Assembly: GCA_023386955.1 (NCBI GenBank)
Contig: JAEWIS010000013.1
Span: 1 to 15,492 of the forward strand
Length of the DNA: 15,492 nucleotides
Reading direction: 5' to 3'
Source of the DNA: Bacillota bacterium
GTDB taxonomy: Bacteria > Bacillota > Bacilli > Paenibacillales > NBRC-103111
Positions 1 to 8,585 of the stretch are shown here, one piece after another. Position 1 is the first letter of the stretch. Each line of letters opens with the position of its first letter. A program made the position numbers and the translations under genes. The notes under the pieces are model-generated. The model was not told where the DNA came from. It saw only the letters and a program-made list of their open reading frames with translations, and did not search any database.

Positions 1-299
1 TACCATGTGGTACCCAACCCACGGATAGCAGCGTGCCGACCGTCGCTCGTTTATTTGCTCCCGCGCCACGTGCTCCGACCCTGCTAAACCGGAGGGCTTG
101 ACAAAAACGTTCATAGCAACGAATCTCTCACACGCTATTTTGCGTTTTGGAGCCATTTTGGCGCCAATTCGGACCAATAGCGTGGCTGAGATTCGTTAGA
201 TTTTAAACATGCGCATATTCGGGCAAATAGCGCTGCTCAGATTCTTTAGCGCCGCTGATGCCCGTTACCTCCGTGCTACTCCTACTGCTCCCGCATTCC
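1..299. other. Gene-free left flank carrying degenerate repeats
   Basis: I find no convincing gene here. Positions 1-117 contain nothing I recognise beyond a short dyad at the very start (TACCA TG TGGTA) and an isolated TTGACA at 98-103 without a matching -10. Positions 118-268 hold the repeat cluster listed separately. The stretch lies downstream of the leftward permease gene, but I see no G+C-rich hairpin followed by a T-run on the minus strand, so how that operon terminates is unclear; the repeat hairpin may do it. Confidence 0.6.
118..268 (-). repeat. Cluster of degenerate ~24-bp repeats, 50-bp period, left copy
   Basis: Read on the minus strand, units start at 268 (GTAACGGGCATCAGCGGCGC...), 249 (CTAAAGAATCTGAGCAGCGC...) and 199 (CTAACGAATCTCAGCCACGC...), the last two ending in CTATT. 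The 249 and 199 units are exactly 50 bp apart. The unit at 268 overlaps the next one by a few bases. A fourth unit at 118-140 lies on the plus strand, so 118-140 and 176-199 form an imperfect inverted repeat with about 19 of 22 positions matching. The same family appears at 15158-15288. Many copies probably exist elsewhere in the genome, but that cannot be seen here. Confidence 0.7.
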
Positions 300-1457
300 T
301 TATGCCTTCGACTTATTGTAGATATCGAAGCCCACGGCGAACAGCAGCACCAGTCCCTTGATGCCCTGCTGCCAGTCGATGCCCAACCCTACCAGGGACA
401 TGCCGTTGTTCATCACGCCCATAACCAGCCCGCCGATAATGGCGCCCAGTACGGTGCCCACCCCTCCTGTAGCGGAGGCGCCGCCGATGAAGCAGGCCGC
501 GATGGCATCCAGCTCGAAGTTGGTGCCCGCTTTGGGGGTGGCCGCGTTCAGCCGGGCGGCGAATACAAGGCCGGACATGGCCGCCAGCACACCCATGTTC
601 ACGAATACCCAGAAGGTGACGGATTTGGTTTTGACACCGGACAGCTTGGCGGCTTTTTCGTTGCCGCCCAGAGCGTAAATATGGCGTCCCATCACCGTTT
701 TGTTCATCACGAAGGAATAAACCGCCACCAAGGCCGCCAGCAGGATGAGAATGTTGGGGATGCCGTTGTACTGCGCCAGCACCCAGGTGAACAGATTGAT
801 TACCAGTACGACCAGAATCAGCTGCACGGCGAACCAGGCTGGAGGCAGCACATCGAACTGGTACCGGAGCTTGGAGCGGCGGCTTCGCATCTCCATATAA
901 ATGTAAAGCACCGACAGGGCTGCTCCAATAAGCAGGGTCAACAGATGCACACGGCCGCCGAAGGGATCGTGGATAAAGCCGGAGCTGATCTTTTGGAATG
1001 TCTTGGGGTAAGGGGCAAGGGACATGCCCTTCAGCACAATCATGGTTAATCCACGGAACAGCAGCATCCCGGCCAGGGTGACAATAAAGGCGGGAATACG
1101 CACATATGCCACCCAGAAGCCCTGCCAAGCCCCGACGGCCGCTCCGATCAACAGACAGATCAGCACGGAGGGCAGGAACGGAATCTTCTGTGATACCATC
1201 AGCACCCCCGAGATGGCACCTACGAAGGCGGCCACGGAGCCCACGGACAAATCGATATTGCCGGTGATAATCACCAGCAGCATCCCGATGGCCAGCACCA
1301 GAATATAGCTGTTCTGAAGGATCAGGTTAGTGACATTCAGAGGCTTGAGGAGGGTGCCGCCGGACAGAATCTGGAACAGCACCGAAATCAGCACCAGGGC
1401 GATAATCATGCCGTATTGGCGGATATTATTCTTAAACAGCTTGGTCAGCATGGCCAC
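300..1457 (-). CDS. mmsB: Monosaccharide ABC transporter permease, MmsB/GguB type
   Basis: This is the membrane channel subunit of a CUT2 sugar importer, which would move monosaccharides such as xylose, arabinose, galactose or glucose through the cytoplasmic membrane. The 385-residue length is normal for the family. The protein has repeated hydrophobic spans and the typical CUT2 stretch [11 protein letters not shown] near residue 65, followed by a late glycine-rich segment with [18 protein letters not shown] chose the GTG at 1457 because AAGGGGG lies 7 nt upstream; an ATG two codons later (1451) would be 13 nt from it. The start overlaps the end of the ATPase gene by 26 bp, so the two are translationally coupled. 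It is the last gene of the receptor-ATPase-permease operon. The exact sugar cannot be read from the sequence. Confidence 0.93.
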   Translation of the reverse strand: MAMLTKLFKNNIRQYGMIIALVLISVLFQILSGGTLLKPLNVTNLILQNSYILVLAIGMLLVIITGNIDLSVGSVAAFVGAISGVLMVSQKIPFLPSVLICLLIGAAVGAWQGFWVAYVRIPAFIVTLAGMLLFRGLTMIVLKGMSLAPYPKTFQKISSGFIHDPFGGRVHLLTLLIGAALSVLYIYMEMRSRRSKLRYQFDVLPPAWFAVQLILVVLVINLFTWVLAQYNGIPNILILLAALVAVYSFVMNKTVMGRHIYALGGNEKAAKLSGVKTKSVTFWVFVNMGVLAAMSGLVFAARLNAATPKAGTNFELDAIAACFIGGASATGGVGTVLGAIIGGLVMGVMNNGMSLVGLGIDWQQGIKGLVLLFAVGFDIYNKSKA

Positions 1458-2991
1458 GGGAGTTCCCCCTTGTTTTCGTCATAAGCTTGGCGATGGCTTC
1501 CTGGGAGGCCTCGTCCCGGGTCAATTCTCCCGTAATGGCACCCTCACTCATAATATAAATCCGGTCGCACATGCCAAGGATCTCCGGAAGCTCGGATGAG
1601 ATGATCAGCACACCCTTGCCTTGAGCGGCCAGATCATTAATGATGGTATAAATTTCGTACTTGGCGCCCACATCGATGCCGCGTGTGGGTTCGTCCAGGA
1701 TCAGAATGTCCGGCTCGGCAAACATCCATTTGCTCAGGACCACCTTCTGCTGGTTGCCGCCGCTCAGGTTCCCGGTTTTCTGCAGAATGGAGGGGGATTT
1801 GATATTCATTTTTTTGCGAAACGATTCAGCCTGTACAATCTCCTCATTGTCATTGACAACGGTACGCCGGGAAATCCGTCCCAGATTGGAGAGGGTGATA
1901 TTGCGTTTGATATCGTCGATCAGAATGAGCCCGTAGTGCTTCCGGTCCTCCGTGACATACGAAATGCCGTGTTTGATGGCCTCCGGAATGCTGTTAAGCC
2001 GGATTTCCCTGCCGTCCTTCAGCACCTGGCCGGTTATTTTTTTGCCGTAGGATCTGCCGAATATACTCATGGCCAGCTCCGTCCTGCCGGAGCCCATCAG
2101 CCCCGCTATACCCACAACCTCGCCCTTTTTGATATGGAAGCCCGCTTGATCGATCACCTTCCGGTCGGGGTGGAGAGGATGATACACATTCCAGTCCTTC
2201 ACCTCGAACATAACCGAACCGATCGGGGAGCTCCGGGAGGGATACCGCTGGGTGAGATCCCGGCCAACCATCCCCTTGATGATCCGGTCCTCGTTCACCT
2301 GATCCAGCTTCACATCCAGCGTTTCGATGGTTTGGCCGTCGCGGATGATGGTGATGGAGTCGGCCACCCGGGATATTTCATTCAGCTTGTGCGAAATCAT
2401 AATCGACGTGATGCCCTGCTTCTTGAATTCGAGCAGCAGGTTCAGCAGGTTCCCGCTGTCCTCTTCGTTTAGGGCTGCCGTAGGTTCGTCCAGGATCAGC
2501 AGCTGGACCTTCTTGGACAGGGCCTTGGCGATCTCCACCAGCTGCTGCTTACCAACCCCGATATCGGTAACCAGCGTTTGCGGAGATTCGTCCAGCCCGA
2601 CCTTTTTCAGAAGCTCCTTGGTTCTGACCGAAGTCTCATGCCAGTTGACAATGCCGTGTTTGGCTTGCTCGTTGCCCAGAAAGATATTCTCCGCTATGGA
2701 CAAATAAGGGATTAACGCCAGCTCCTGGTGTATAATGACAATACCCAGCTCTTCGCTTTGTTTGATGTCCCGGAAGGCGCAAACCTGGCCCTTAAACAGA
2801 ATGTCCCCTTCGTACGTGCCATGGGGATATACACCGCTGAGCACCTTCATCAGAGTGGACTTTCCGGCGCCGTTTTCACCCATGAGGGCATGGATTTCCC
2901 CTTCCTTCACCTGCAGGTTGACATCGGAAAGCGCCTTGACTCCAGGGAATGTCTTAGTGATGCTGCGCATTTCCAATATATTTCCCGGCAT
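1432..2991 (-). CDS. mmsA: Monosaccharide ABC transporter double ATP-binding protein, MmsA/GguA type
   Basis: This is the tandem nucleotide-binding subunit that powers the CUT2 importer at the inner face of the membrane. The N-terminal half has Walker [10 protein letters not shown] (about residues 38-46), a signature degenerated to [13 protein letters not shown] and Walker [12 protein letters not shown]. The C-terminal half has the degenerate P-loop GLMGSGRTE usual for this family, an intact signature [14 protein letters not shown] and Walker [15 protein letters not shown]. At 519 residues it is full length for RbsA/XylG/MmsA-type proteins. I start at the ATG at 2991 ([10 protein letters not shown]), where family similarity begins; the frame runs 25 codons further upstream but those residues look unrelated. 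It lies 98 bp after the receptor gene and overlaps the permease gene by 26 bp. Substrate specificity comes from the receptor. Confidence 0.94.
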   Translation of the reverse strand: MPGNILEMRSITKTFPGVKALSDVNLQVKEGEIHALMGENGAGKSTLMKVLSGVYPHGTYEGDILFKGQVCAFRDIKQSEELGIVIIHQELALIPYLSIAENIFLGNEQAKHGIVNWHETSVRTKELLKKVGLDESPQTLVTDIGVGKQQLVEIAKALSKKVQLLILDEPTAALNEEDSGNLLNLLLEFKKQGITSIMISHKLNEISRVADSITIIRDGQTIETLDVKLDQVNEDRIIKGMVGRDLTQRYPSRSSPIGSVMFEVKDWNVYHPLHPDRKVIDQAGFHIKKGEVVGIAGLMGSGRTELAMSIFGRSYGKKITGQVLKDGREIRLNSIPEAIKHGISYVTEDRKHYGLILIDDIKRNITLSNLGRISRRTVVNDNEEIVQAESFRKKMNIKSPSILQKTGNLSGGNQQKVVLSKWMFAEPDILILDEPTRGIDVGAKYEIYTIINDLAAQGKGVLIISSELPEILGMCDRIYIMSEGAITGELTRDEASQEAIAKLMTKTRGNSRGHADQAV

Positions 2992-3089
2992 ACGATCACC
3001 GTACCTTTCTGTAGTCGAAGGGGGCAGCCCCAGGATCCGGCACCGCCATGGCGAGGCCTGGAGCATACCCCTTATCGGTTAACGGCAGC
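2992..3089 (-). other. Intercistronic spacer with G+C-rich dyads
   Basis: The gap between receptor and ATPase genes contains GGGGC A GCCCC (3021-3031) and a larger dyad with outer arms CCAGG (3030-3034) and CCTGG (3057-3061) around the palindrome CGCCATGGCG (3044-3053). There is no T-run, so it is not a simple terminator. Hairpins between receptor and membrane-component genes often stabilise the receptor message or cause partial termination. That role is inferred here. Confidence 0.4.
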
Positions 3090-4202
3090 TTATTTGGACA
3101 GCTGCTCCTTGGTGTAGTAGCCGCCCTCCACCAATACCTTTTCGTAATTGGACTTATCCACGGACACGGGCTGAAGCAGGTAGGACGGAACAACCTTGGC
3201 TCCGTTGTTGTAGGTTTTCGAATCATTTACCTCGACGGTTCCGCCCTTCAGGACGGTATCCGCCATTTGGACGGCCTTCTTGGCAAGCTCCCGGGTATCC
3301 TTGTAAACCGTGGAGGTTTGTTCACCGGCAATAATGGACTTGATGGAGGCAAGCTCCGCGTCTTGCCCTGTAATGACAGGCATTGGCTTGCCTGCCGACC
3401 CGTAGCCCACACCCTTCAGAGAGGAGATAATGCCGATGCTGATGCCGTCATACGGGGAGAGCACGGCGCTTACCTTGTCGCTGGAGTAATTTTTGCTGAG
3501 CAGATTATCCATCCGGGATTGGGCGGTGGCGCCGTCCCACCGGAGAGTGGCTACCTGATCGAAGTTGGTTTGTTTGCTCTTGACCACAAGCTTGCCGGAG
3601 TCCATATAGGGCTTCAGCACGGACATGGCGCCATCAAAGAAAAAGTGGGCATTGTTGTCGTCGGGCGAACCGGCAAACAGCTCGATGGTAAACGGTCCTT
3701 TGCCGTCCTTCAGCCCCAGTTTGTCCTCGATGTAGGAGGCTTGCAGCACTCCTACCTTAAAGTTGTCAAAGGTGGCATAATAGCTGACATACTCGCTTTT
3801 TTTGATCAACCGGTCATAGGCGATAACGGAGATATTCTTGTCATGGGCTTTTTTGAGCACATCGGTCATGGATTCGCCGTCAATCGGGGCAATAACCAGC
3901 ACATTGACTCCCTTGGTAATCATGTTTTCGATCTGGGACACCTGGTTTTCCACCACATCCTCCCCGTATTGGAGGTCGGTTTTGTAGCCGATTTTCTGGA
4001 ATTCCTTCACCATGTTTTCCCCGTCATGCACCCAGCGCTCCGAGGACTTGGTCGGCATGGAGATACCTACAAACCCGGCTTTTGCATCTGCCGGCGCTTT
4101 GGTTGAACCGGCTCCCTCAGACGATGTGCCCCCGGAGCTGCCGCAGGCGGCCACAGCAAACATCATCGCGAATATAATGGACAAGACCAGAGCTTTCCTC
4201 AT
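3090..4202 (-). CDS. chvE: Sugar-binding lipoprotein of the ABC importer, ChvE-like
   Basis: This is the extracellular receptor that captures a monosaccharide and delivers it to the MmsA/MmsB complex. The 370-residue precursor begins [10 protein letters not shown] and has a lipobox VAAC with the lipidated Cys at residue 20, followed by a Gly/Ser-rich linker. The body is a type I periplasmic-binding fold very like ChvE, with [44 protein letters not shown] and [16 protein letters not shown] chose the ATG at 4202 because GAGAGGGG lies about 7 nt upstream and the signal peptide starts there; the longer frame adds 23 residues without support. It is the first gene of its operon and is divergent from the sensor operon. 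ChvE-type proteins bind several aldoses, so the ligand is uncertain. Confidence 0.93.
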   Translation of the reverse strand: MRKALVLSIIFAMMFAVAACGSSGGTSSEGAGSTKAPADAKAGFVGISMPTKSSERWVHDGENMVKEFQKIGYKTDLQYGEDVVENQVSQIENMITKGVNVLVIAPIDGESMTDVLKKAHDKNISVIAYDRLIKKSEYVSYYATFDNFKVGVLQASYIEDKLGLKDGKGPFTIELFAGSPDDNNAHFFFDGAMSVLKPYMDSGKLVVKSKQTNFDQVATLRWDGATAQSRMDNLLSKNYSSDKVSAVLSPYDGISIGIISSLKGVGYGSAGKPMPVITGQDAELASIKSIIAGEQTSTVYKDTRELAKKAVQMADTVLKGGTVEVNDSKTYNNGAKVVPSYLLQPVSVDKSNYEKVLVEGGYYTKEQLSK

Positions 4203-4252
4203 TTTTATTGCCCCTCTCCCGAATATGTGCAGGCCTTTCCGGCCGCAACCTG

Positions 4253-4282
4253 AATATAGCATCGTGCCCAACGGACCGTCTT
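4253..4282 (-). promoter_or_regulatory. Candidate weak promoter for the sugar importer operon
   Basis: On the minus strand a TATATT (4258 to 4253) could serve as -10. With an 18-bp spacer the -35 would be AAGACG (4282 to 4277), which matches only GAC of TTGACA. The poor -35 would fit activator dependence. Other AT-rich candidates lie further upstream, so the assignment is tentative. Confidence 0.3.
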
Positions 4283-4288
4283 TCGAGG

Positions 4289-4302
4289 AAAACGAACGTT
4301 TT
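4289..4302. promoter_or_regulatory. Dyad AAAACG-AA-CGTTTT in the divergent promoter region
   Basis: Perfect 6-bp arms are separated by AA, just upstream of the weak -35 proposed for the leftward importer operon. The position is suitable for an activator such as the neighbouring AraC-type response regulator, or for a repressor. The sequence is not a good cre match in its right half. No binding protein is known from the sequence alone. Confidence 0.35.
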
Positions 4303-4352
4303 TTATAAAAAATAACCTTTTTTAAGTATGGAATTTATAAAATTGTTAGGAT

Positions 4353-4380
4353 TTTCCGAAAGACAGAAAACGGTTACAAT
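4353..4380 (+). promoter_or_regulatory. Candidate promoter of the sugar-sensor operon
   Basis: TACAAT at 4375-4380 is a good -10. TTTCCG at 4353-4358 with a 16-bp spacer is a poor -35. Transcription would begin near 4387, giving a leader of about 50 nt before the ATG at 4437. The -10 overlaps the cre-like site. Confidence 0.5.
4365..4378. promoter_or_regulatory. cre-like site (CcpA operator) over the -10 of the sensor operon
   Basis: AGAAAACGGTTACA matches the Gram-positive cre consensus TGWAANCGNTNWCA at every position except the first. It overlaps the first four bases of the proposed -10 (4375-4380). CcpA bound there would block RNA polymerase, so the sensor operon would be shut down when a preferred carbon source is present. 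Confidence 0.55.
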
Positions 4381-4436
4381 AGTATGATGGAAATACATGT
4401 CACCGGGTAAAACAGGCCGGGCTTGGAGGAACAGGA

Positions 4437-5447
4437 ATGAAGAAGCTGCTTGTGGTGTATTTGGCGCTCATTATCGCTTTTCTGGGGTATGTGTACCAGA
4501 GCCGGGCTCCCTTCAGGATGCAGAACGGGCAGGCCGAAGAGGGGCTGAGGGGGTCCATCAGCGAGAAGTATGTGATGGTTACCTTCCAGTCCGGCATTGA
4601 TTATTGGAAAAATTGTCTGAAGGGATTTGAGGATGCGGCCCAGCTGCTGAATGTTTCGGTGGAGTTTAAGGGGGCGACCCAATATGACGTCAATGAGGAA
4701 AAAACCGTGCTGGAGCAGGTGATTGCCCGGAAGCCCTCCGGCATAGCCATTTCGGCCATCAATTCCGAGGCGTTAGGGGCCACCATCCAAAAAGCGGTGG
4801 ATGCGGGTATTCCCGTTGTATTATTCGATTCGGGCATCACGGCCAGCCGGGTCAAAACCTTCCTGGGCACCAACAATCACAACGCCGGGGCAACCGCAGC
4901 GGATAAGATGGCGGAGCTGTTGAACCGGCAGGGCAAAACCGCCATCATTACCCAGCCTAACCAGTCCAACCACCAGGAACGGACCCAGGGGTTTGTGGAA
5001 GCGATAGAAGCAACTTATCCCGGTATGAGCGTCATCGCCATTGAGGACGGCAAGGGGGACCAGCGGGAAACGGAGCGGATCGCCGTGAAGCTGCTGCAGG
5101 AGCATCCGGATTTGACCGGGATTTTCGCGACTCAGGCCAACGGGGGTGTGGGGATCGGCAATGCTCTGCTTCAGCTGGGGAAGAAGGGAACGGTCAAGGT
5201 AATCGGCTTTGATACGGACAAGGGGACACTGGATATGGTCAAAAATGGCACCATCTCCGCTACCATGGCCCAAGGCACCTGGAACATGGGGTATTGGTCC
5301 ATGCAGTATCTGTTTCACCTGAACCATGGTCTGGTGGAATCTGGAGCGGCCTCCCGGGGAGCGGCGGTTTCCACGCTGCCGGTGAATACGGATACCGGCA
5401 TTACCATTGTGACGGAAGCCAATGTGGACGGTTATTATGCCAAATAA
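4437..5447 (+). CDS. Membrane-anchored sugar-binding sensor protein, XylFII/RbsB-like
   Basis: This is a periplasmic-binding-protein-fold sugar sensor tethered to the outer face of the membrane. Residues 1-22 form a hydrophobic anchor (KKLLVVYLALIIAFLGYVY) without a lipobox Cys, unlike the two transport receptors in this window. Residues from about 45 form the type I fold with FQSGIDYWKNCLKGFEDAA, VVLFDSG, GTNNHNAG, FATQANGGVGIGNAL and IGFDTDKGTLDMVKNG. GGAGG lies about 8 nt before the ATG. The gene overlaps the histidine kinase gene and is divergent from the sugar importer. In Clostridium XylFII-LytS systems such a protein binds sugar and activates the kinase instead of feeding a transporter; I infer the same here. 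The ligand is unknown, and a second importer receptor cannot be fully excluded. Confidence 0.85.
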   Translation: MKKLLVVYLALIIAFLGYVYQSRAPFRMQNGQAEEGLRGSISEKYVMVTFQSGIDYWKNCLKGFEDAAQLLNVSVEFKGATQYDVNEEKTVLEQVIARKPSGIAISAINSEALGATIQKAVDAGIPVVLFDSGITASRVKTFLGTNNHNAGATAADKMAELLNRQGKTAIITQPNQSNHQERTQGFVEAIEATYPGMSVIAIEDGKGDQRETERIAVKLLQEHPDLTGIFATQANGGVGIGNALLQLGKKGTVKVIGFDTDKGTLDMVKNGTISATMAQGTWNMGYWSMQYLFHLNHGLVESGAASRGAAVSTLPVNTDTGITIVTEANVDGYYAK

Positions 5448-7374
5448 ACGGGGCTGGCAGCGGCCCTTCATCCATGTGAACAGCCGGTTCAAGATTGCCT
5501 ACCTGCCCTTCCGCTACAAGCTGATTGCCATCTTCCTGCTGGCCAGCATCATACCCACCTTCCTGCTGGGAGGACTGATCAACTGGACAGTGAACAACAT
5601 CATCGAGAACCAGGTGAACGGCAATACTCTGCAGCTGATAGACAAGGTGAATAAGACGATCGAGAATTATTTTACTGATATTCAAAATAATACCTATCTT
5701 ATCGGCTTTGATCCTTACGTATCCCAGTTTCTCGACAACGCCCAGGAGGGTACGGGGGATATCGGGGCGGACGGACGCTACCGCATCCGGGCCTTCCTGC
5801 AGGGGATTACCACCCTGCACTCGGAGATCGCGGGCATTCTTCTGGTCAATAACCGGGGCGACTACATCAGCAATGAGCTGTACGCCAAATCGGCGGGCAA
5901 CCTGGTCCGGGAGCCATGGTACATGGAAGCGGCGGCCAACAACGGGATTTTCAAGCTGCTGGGCCATCCCCGCAGCTGGGGAGTCGCCAACCATTCCAAC
6001 TATAAGGATTCGGAGCTGATCTCCGCTGCACGGGCGATTGTCGATCCTGACACCCGGGAGGTGAAGGGAGTGGTCCTGATCGATCTGAAGCTGAGGGTGA
6101 TTGCGGAGGCTATCAAGGATGTGCGGCTGGGCAAATCCGGTTACCTGATGGTGCTGGATGGGAGCGGAGATACCATCTACGCGCCGGTTCATTCCTGGGC
6201 GGAGTTTATGCGGATGGAGTGGTTTGCCAAGGGCCAGTCCGGGGTCACCTCGCAGACGGTGGACAACACCCATGTTCAGCTCATCTACGAAAAATCCCTG
6301 TTTACCGGATGGACCACAGTGGGGGTATTTCCCAGCCATGAAACGGTTGCCGAGATGCGGGAAATCCGGTTTTATCTGGTTTGTTTTGTCTTTTTCGTGT
6401 GTATGGTGGGCTTGGGCGCTTCCTCCTACCTTTCCTATTCCATCACCCGGCCGATCTGGATGCTGATGAAGCTGATGCAAAAGGCGGAGCTGGGGGATTT
6501 GACCATCCGCTATACAGGACGGCATCAGGACGAAATCGGCATTCTCGGCCGTGCCTTTAATACGATGATGGCCCGCATCCATAGTCTGATGCAGGAGGTG
6601 TCCCGCAAGGAGAAGCAGAAGCGGGAGGCGGAGCTGCGCAGCCTGCAGGCCCAGATCAAACCTCATTTTCTGTACAACACTCTGGATACCATTCATTGGC
6701 TGGCCCATCAGCGCGGAGCGGCGGAGGCCTCCGAGATGGTGGAGTCCTTATCCAAGCTGTTCCGGATCGGGCTGAGCAAGGGGCAGGAGAAAATTGGCCT
6801 TGACCAGGAGATGGAGCATGTAAGGAGCTACATGAATATTCAGAAAACCCGCTATCAAAGCAAGCTGAACGACGCCTTCCACATTGATCCTGCAGCGGAG
6901 GGGCTTTATGTGCTGAAGCTGATCACCCAGCCTCTTGTGGAGAATGCCATCTACCACGGCATCAAGGAGCGCCGCGGTCCCGGCACCATCCATATCTCCG
7001 CCAGACTGGAGCGCAGCCTTCTGTTGATTGAGGTCCGGGATGACGGTATGGGCATAAAGCCGGAGAAGCTGCAGGAGCTCTTGGAGCGTCTTGCCCGGGT
7101 GGCGGACAACGTGCTGCATGAAACGGAGGACAGCCGCTACGCTCAAGCAGAGGGAGGAGAGGCGGCAGCCTCCGTGGAGCGGATGATCTCCGGAAGCGGC
7201 TACGGATTATTGAATGTCCATTCCAGGCTGGTGCTTACCTTCGGCAGGGAATTTGGGCTTCGCATCAGCAGTGAATGGGGAAAGGGCACGGTTGTTACTG
7301 TTACCCACCCTATTATCAAAAGGGATACGGAGGAGCCGGAGCATGGAAAAATGGAAGGTTCTGCTGGCGGATGA
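5422..7374 (+). CDS. Sensor histidine kinase, LytS/YesM family
   Basis: This membrane kinase probably takes its signal from the preceding sugar-binding protein and phosphorylates the following regulator. Domain order: TM1 at about residues 33-55, an extracellular sensor of about 255 residues, TM2 at about 317-340, HAMP at about 342-395, then the His_kinase domain with phosphoacceptor H415 in QIKPHFLYNTLD. The ATPase domain has N-box QPLVENAIYHG (about 503-513), G1 DDGMGIKPEKL (about 540-550) and G2 GSGYGLLNVHSRL (about 591-603). The stretch between G1 and G2 holds an Ala/Glu-rich insert that seems long for the family. The ATG at 5422 has GGA 5 nt upstream; an ATG at 5437 with GGACGG upstream is an equally possible start. 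The gene overlaps the sensor gene by 11-26 bp and the regulator gene by 32 bp. Confidence 0.93.
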   Translation: MWTVIMPNKRGWQRPFIHVNSRFKIAYLPFRYKLIAIFLLASIIPTFLLGGLINWTVNNIIENQVNGNTLQLIDKVNKTIENYFTDIQNNTYLIGFDPYVSQFLDNAQEGTGDIGADGRYRIRAFLQGITTLHSEIAGILLVNNRGDYISNELYAKSAGNLVREPWYMEAAANNGIFKLLGHPRSWGVANHSNYKDSELISAARAIVDPDTREVKGVVLIDLKLRVIAEAIKDVRLGKSGYLMVLDGSGDTIYAPVHSWAEFMRMEWFAKGQSGVTSQTVDNTHVQLIYEKSLFTGWTTVGVFPSHETVAEMREIRFYLVCFVFFVCMVGLGASSYLSYSITRPIWMLMKLMQKAELGDLTIRYTGRHQDEIGILGRAFNTMMARIHSLMQEVSRKEKQKREAELRSLQAQIKPHFLYNTLDTIHWLAHQRGAAEASEMVESLSKLFRIGLSKGQEKIGLDQEMEHVRSYMNIQKTRYQSKLNDAFHIDPAAEGLYVLKLITQPLVENAIYHGIKERRGPGTIHISARLERSLLLIEVRDDGMGIKPEKLQELLERLARVADNVLHETEDSRYAQAEGGEAAASVERMISGSGYGLLNVHSRLVLTFGREFGLRISSEWGKGTVVTVTHPIIKRDTEEPEHGKMEGSAGG

Positions 7375-8572
7375 TGAGCCGATTATCCGCCACGGCATAC
7401 GCGGCTCCATTGATTGGGAGCAGCTGCAGATGGAGGTGGCCGGGGAGGCCGAGGACGGAGAGGAGGCGCTGCTGGCTGCGCTTCACCTGCAGGCAGACAT
7501 TATCCTGGTGGATCTGAACATGCCCATCATGAACGGAATTGCGCTGATCCGTGAGCTCCGGGAGCGGCTCCCGGAATGCCGGGTGATTATCGTGACCGGC
7601 CATGAGGAGTTTTCCTATGCCCAGGAGGCCATAAGGCTGAATGTGGATGATTATGTGCTAAAGCCCATTAACGTGGCGCAGCTGACCGGTGTGCTGACCC
7701 AGGTGCGCAAGCAGTTGGAGGAGCACAGGCAGCTGCAGGAGCATTTTGACATGGCCAACCGGCAGATTGCCAAGAATGTAACCCTGCTCCGGGAGCGGTT
7801 TTGCCTGGAATGGCTGGAGGGGGAGCGGGATGAAGGACAGCTTCTTGAGCAGCTCCGTTTCCTGAAGCTGCCCGCCTGCGCTCCGCTGACCCTGGGCCTG
7901 ATCCGTTGGTCGGAAACGGTTCTGGGCAGACCCGTCTCCACGGAAAACGACCGGCAGCTGTTTTTGTTTGCCATTGAGAATATTGCCGGGGAAATCCTCG
8001 GCGGCCACAGCCATGTGATCTTCCGGGACCGCTCAGGGCATATTGTTCTGTTTGTTTGGGATATTCTTGCTGAGGAAACTGTGGTGCTTCTGGAAGCGTC
8101 CATTACCCGATATTTGAAAATAACCACGGTGCAGCGGTTTGTTTCGGTAGACGGTCTGGCGGGTATTCCGGCAGCTTACCAGGCGGCACGGCAAGGTGTA
8201 TACCGGGACACTCCCATGTCCCCCATCGTACGCCGGGGCAAACAATTGGCTCAGGAGCAATATGCCAACCCGGAGCTGTCGCTGGAGCTGGTGGCGGACC
8301 GGCTGCAGGTATCCCCGGTTTACTTCGGACGGGTTTTCAAGCAGGAGATGGGGGTTTCCTTCCTGGCTTTCCTCTCCCGGATCCGGATAAACCGTGCCAT
8401 TCAGCTTTTACATGCCACCGATCTTACCATCCACGATATCGCGTCCCAGGTGGGCTACTTGACGCAGCATTATTTCAGCACCTCCTTCAAGAAGCACATG
8501 GGCGTATCCCCCAATCAGTACAGGCGGGGCGGGCTGTCAGCTGTGCCTGGGGAGGAGACGGAGAAGGAATAA
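7343..8572 (+). CDS. Response regulator with AraC-type DNA-binding domain, YesN family
   Basis: This cytoplasmic transcription regulator is the partner of the upstream kinase. The receiver domain (residues 1-125) has the acidic pair D10-D11, phosphoacceptor D57 in VDLNMP, T85 and K107 in LKP. A middle region of about 175 residues resembles nothing I can name. The C-terminal AraC/XylS double helix-turn-helix (about 300-397) has LSLELVADRLQVSPVYFGRVFK, then TIHDIASQVGY and the family ending FKKHMGVSPNQYRR. I start at the ATG at 7343 because GGAGGAG lies 7 nt upstream and the receiver begins there; the frame extends 43 codons further without homology. At 409 residues it is a short YesN. Its likely targets are the divergent importer promoter and perhaps its own. 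Confidence 0.93.
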   Translation: MEKWKVLLADDEPIIRHGIRGSIDWEQLQMEVAGEAEDGEEALLAALHLQADIILVDLNMPIMNGIALIRELRERLPECRVIIVTGHEEFSYAQEAIRLNVDDYVLKPINVAQLTGVLTQVRKQLEEHRQLQEHFDMANRQIAKNVTLLRERFCLEWLEGERDEGQLLEQLRFLKLPACAPLTLGLIRWSETVLGRPVSTENDRQLFLFAIENIAGEILGGHSHVIFRDRSGHIVLFVWDILAEETVVLLEASITRYLKITTVQRFVSVDGLAGIPAAYQAARQGVYRDTPMSPIVRRGKQLAQEQYANPELSLELVADRLQVSPVYFGRVFKQEMGVSFLAFLSRIRINRAIQLLHATDLTIHDIASQVGYLTQHYFSTSFKKHMGVSPNQYRRGGLSAVPGEETEKE

Positions 8573-8585
8573 AGGTTATTTTGCC

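Noticed and set aside
98..114. TTGACA plus AAAAACGTTC as a promoter with cre site
   Set aside because: There is no -10 at proper spacing, no gene follows on the plus strand, and the cre match has three mismatches.
118..268. CRISPR array
   Set aside because: The repeat units diverge from each other, change orientation and are too few; no cas gene is present.
258..1049. Long open frame on the plus strand opposite the sugar permease
   Set aside because: It is antisense to a clearly conserved permease gene. Its composition (rich in His, Gln, Gly) is typical of shadow frames in high-G+C coding DNA, and it has no ribosome binding site.
4437..4503. Lipoprotein signal in the sensor sugar-binding protein
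   Set aside because: No Cys occurs after the hydrophobic stretch, so the protein is most likely held by an uncleaved anchor.
5401..6708. 435-codon open frame on the minus strand opposite the kinase gene
   Set aside because: It is antisense to a conserved kinase gene, with low-complexity Gln/His-rich sequence and no initiation signals.
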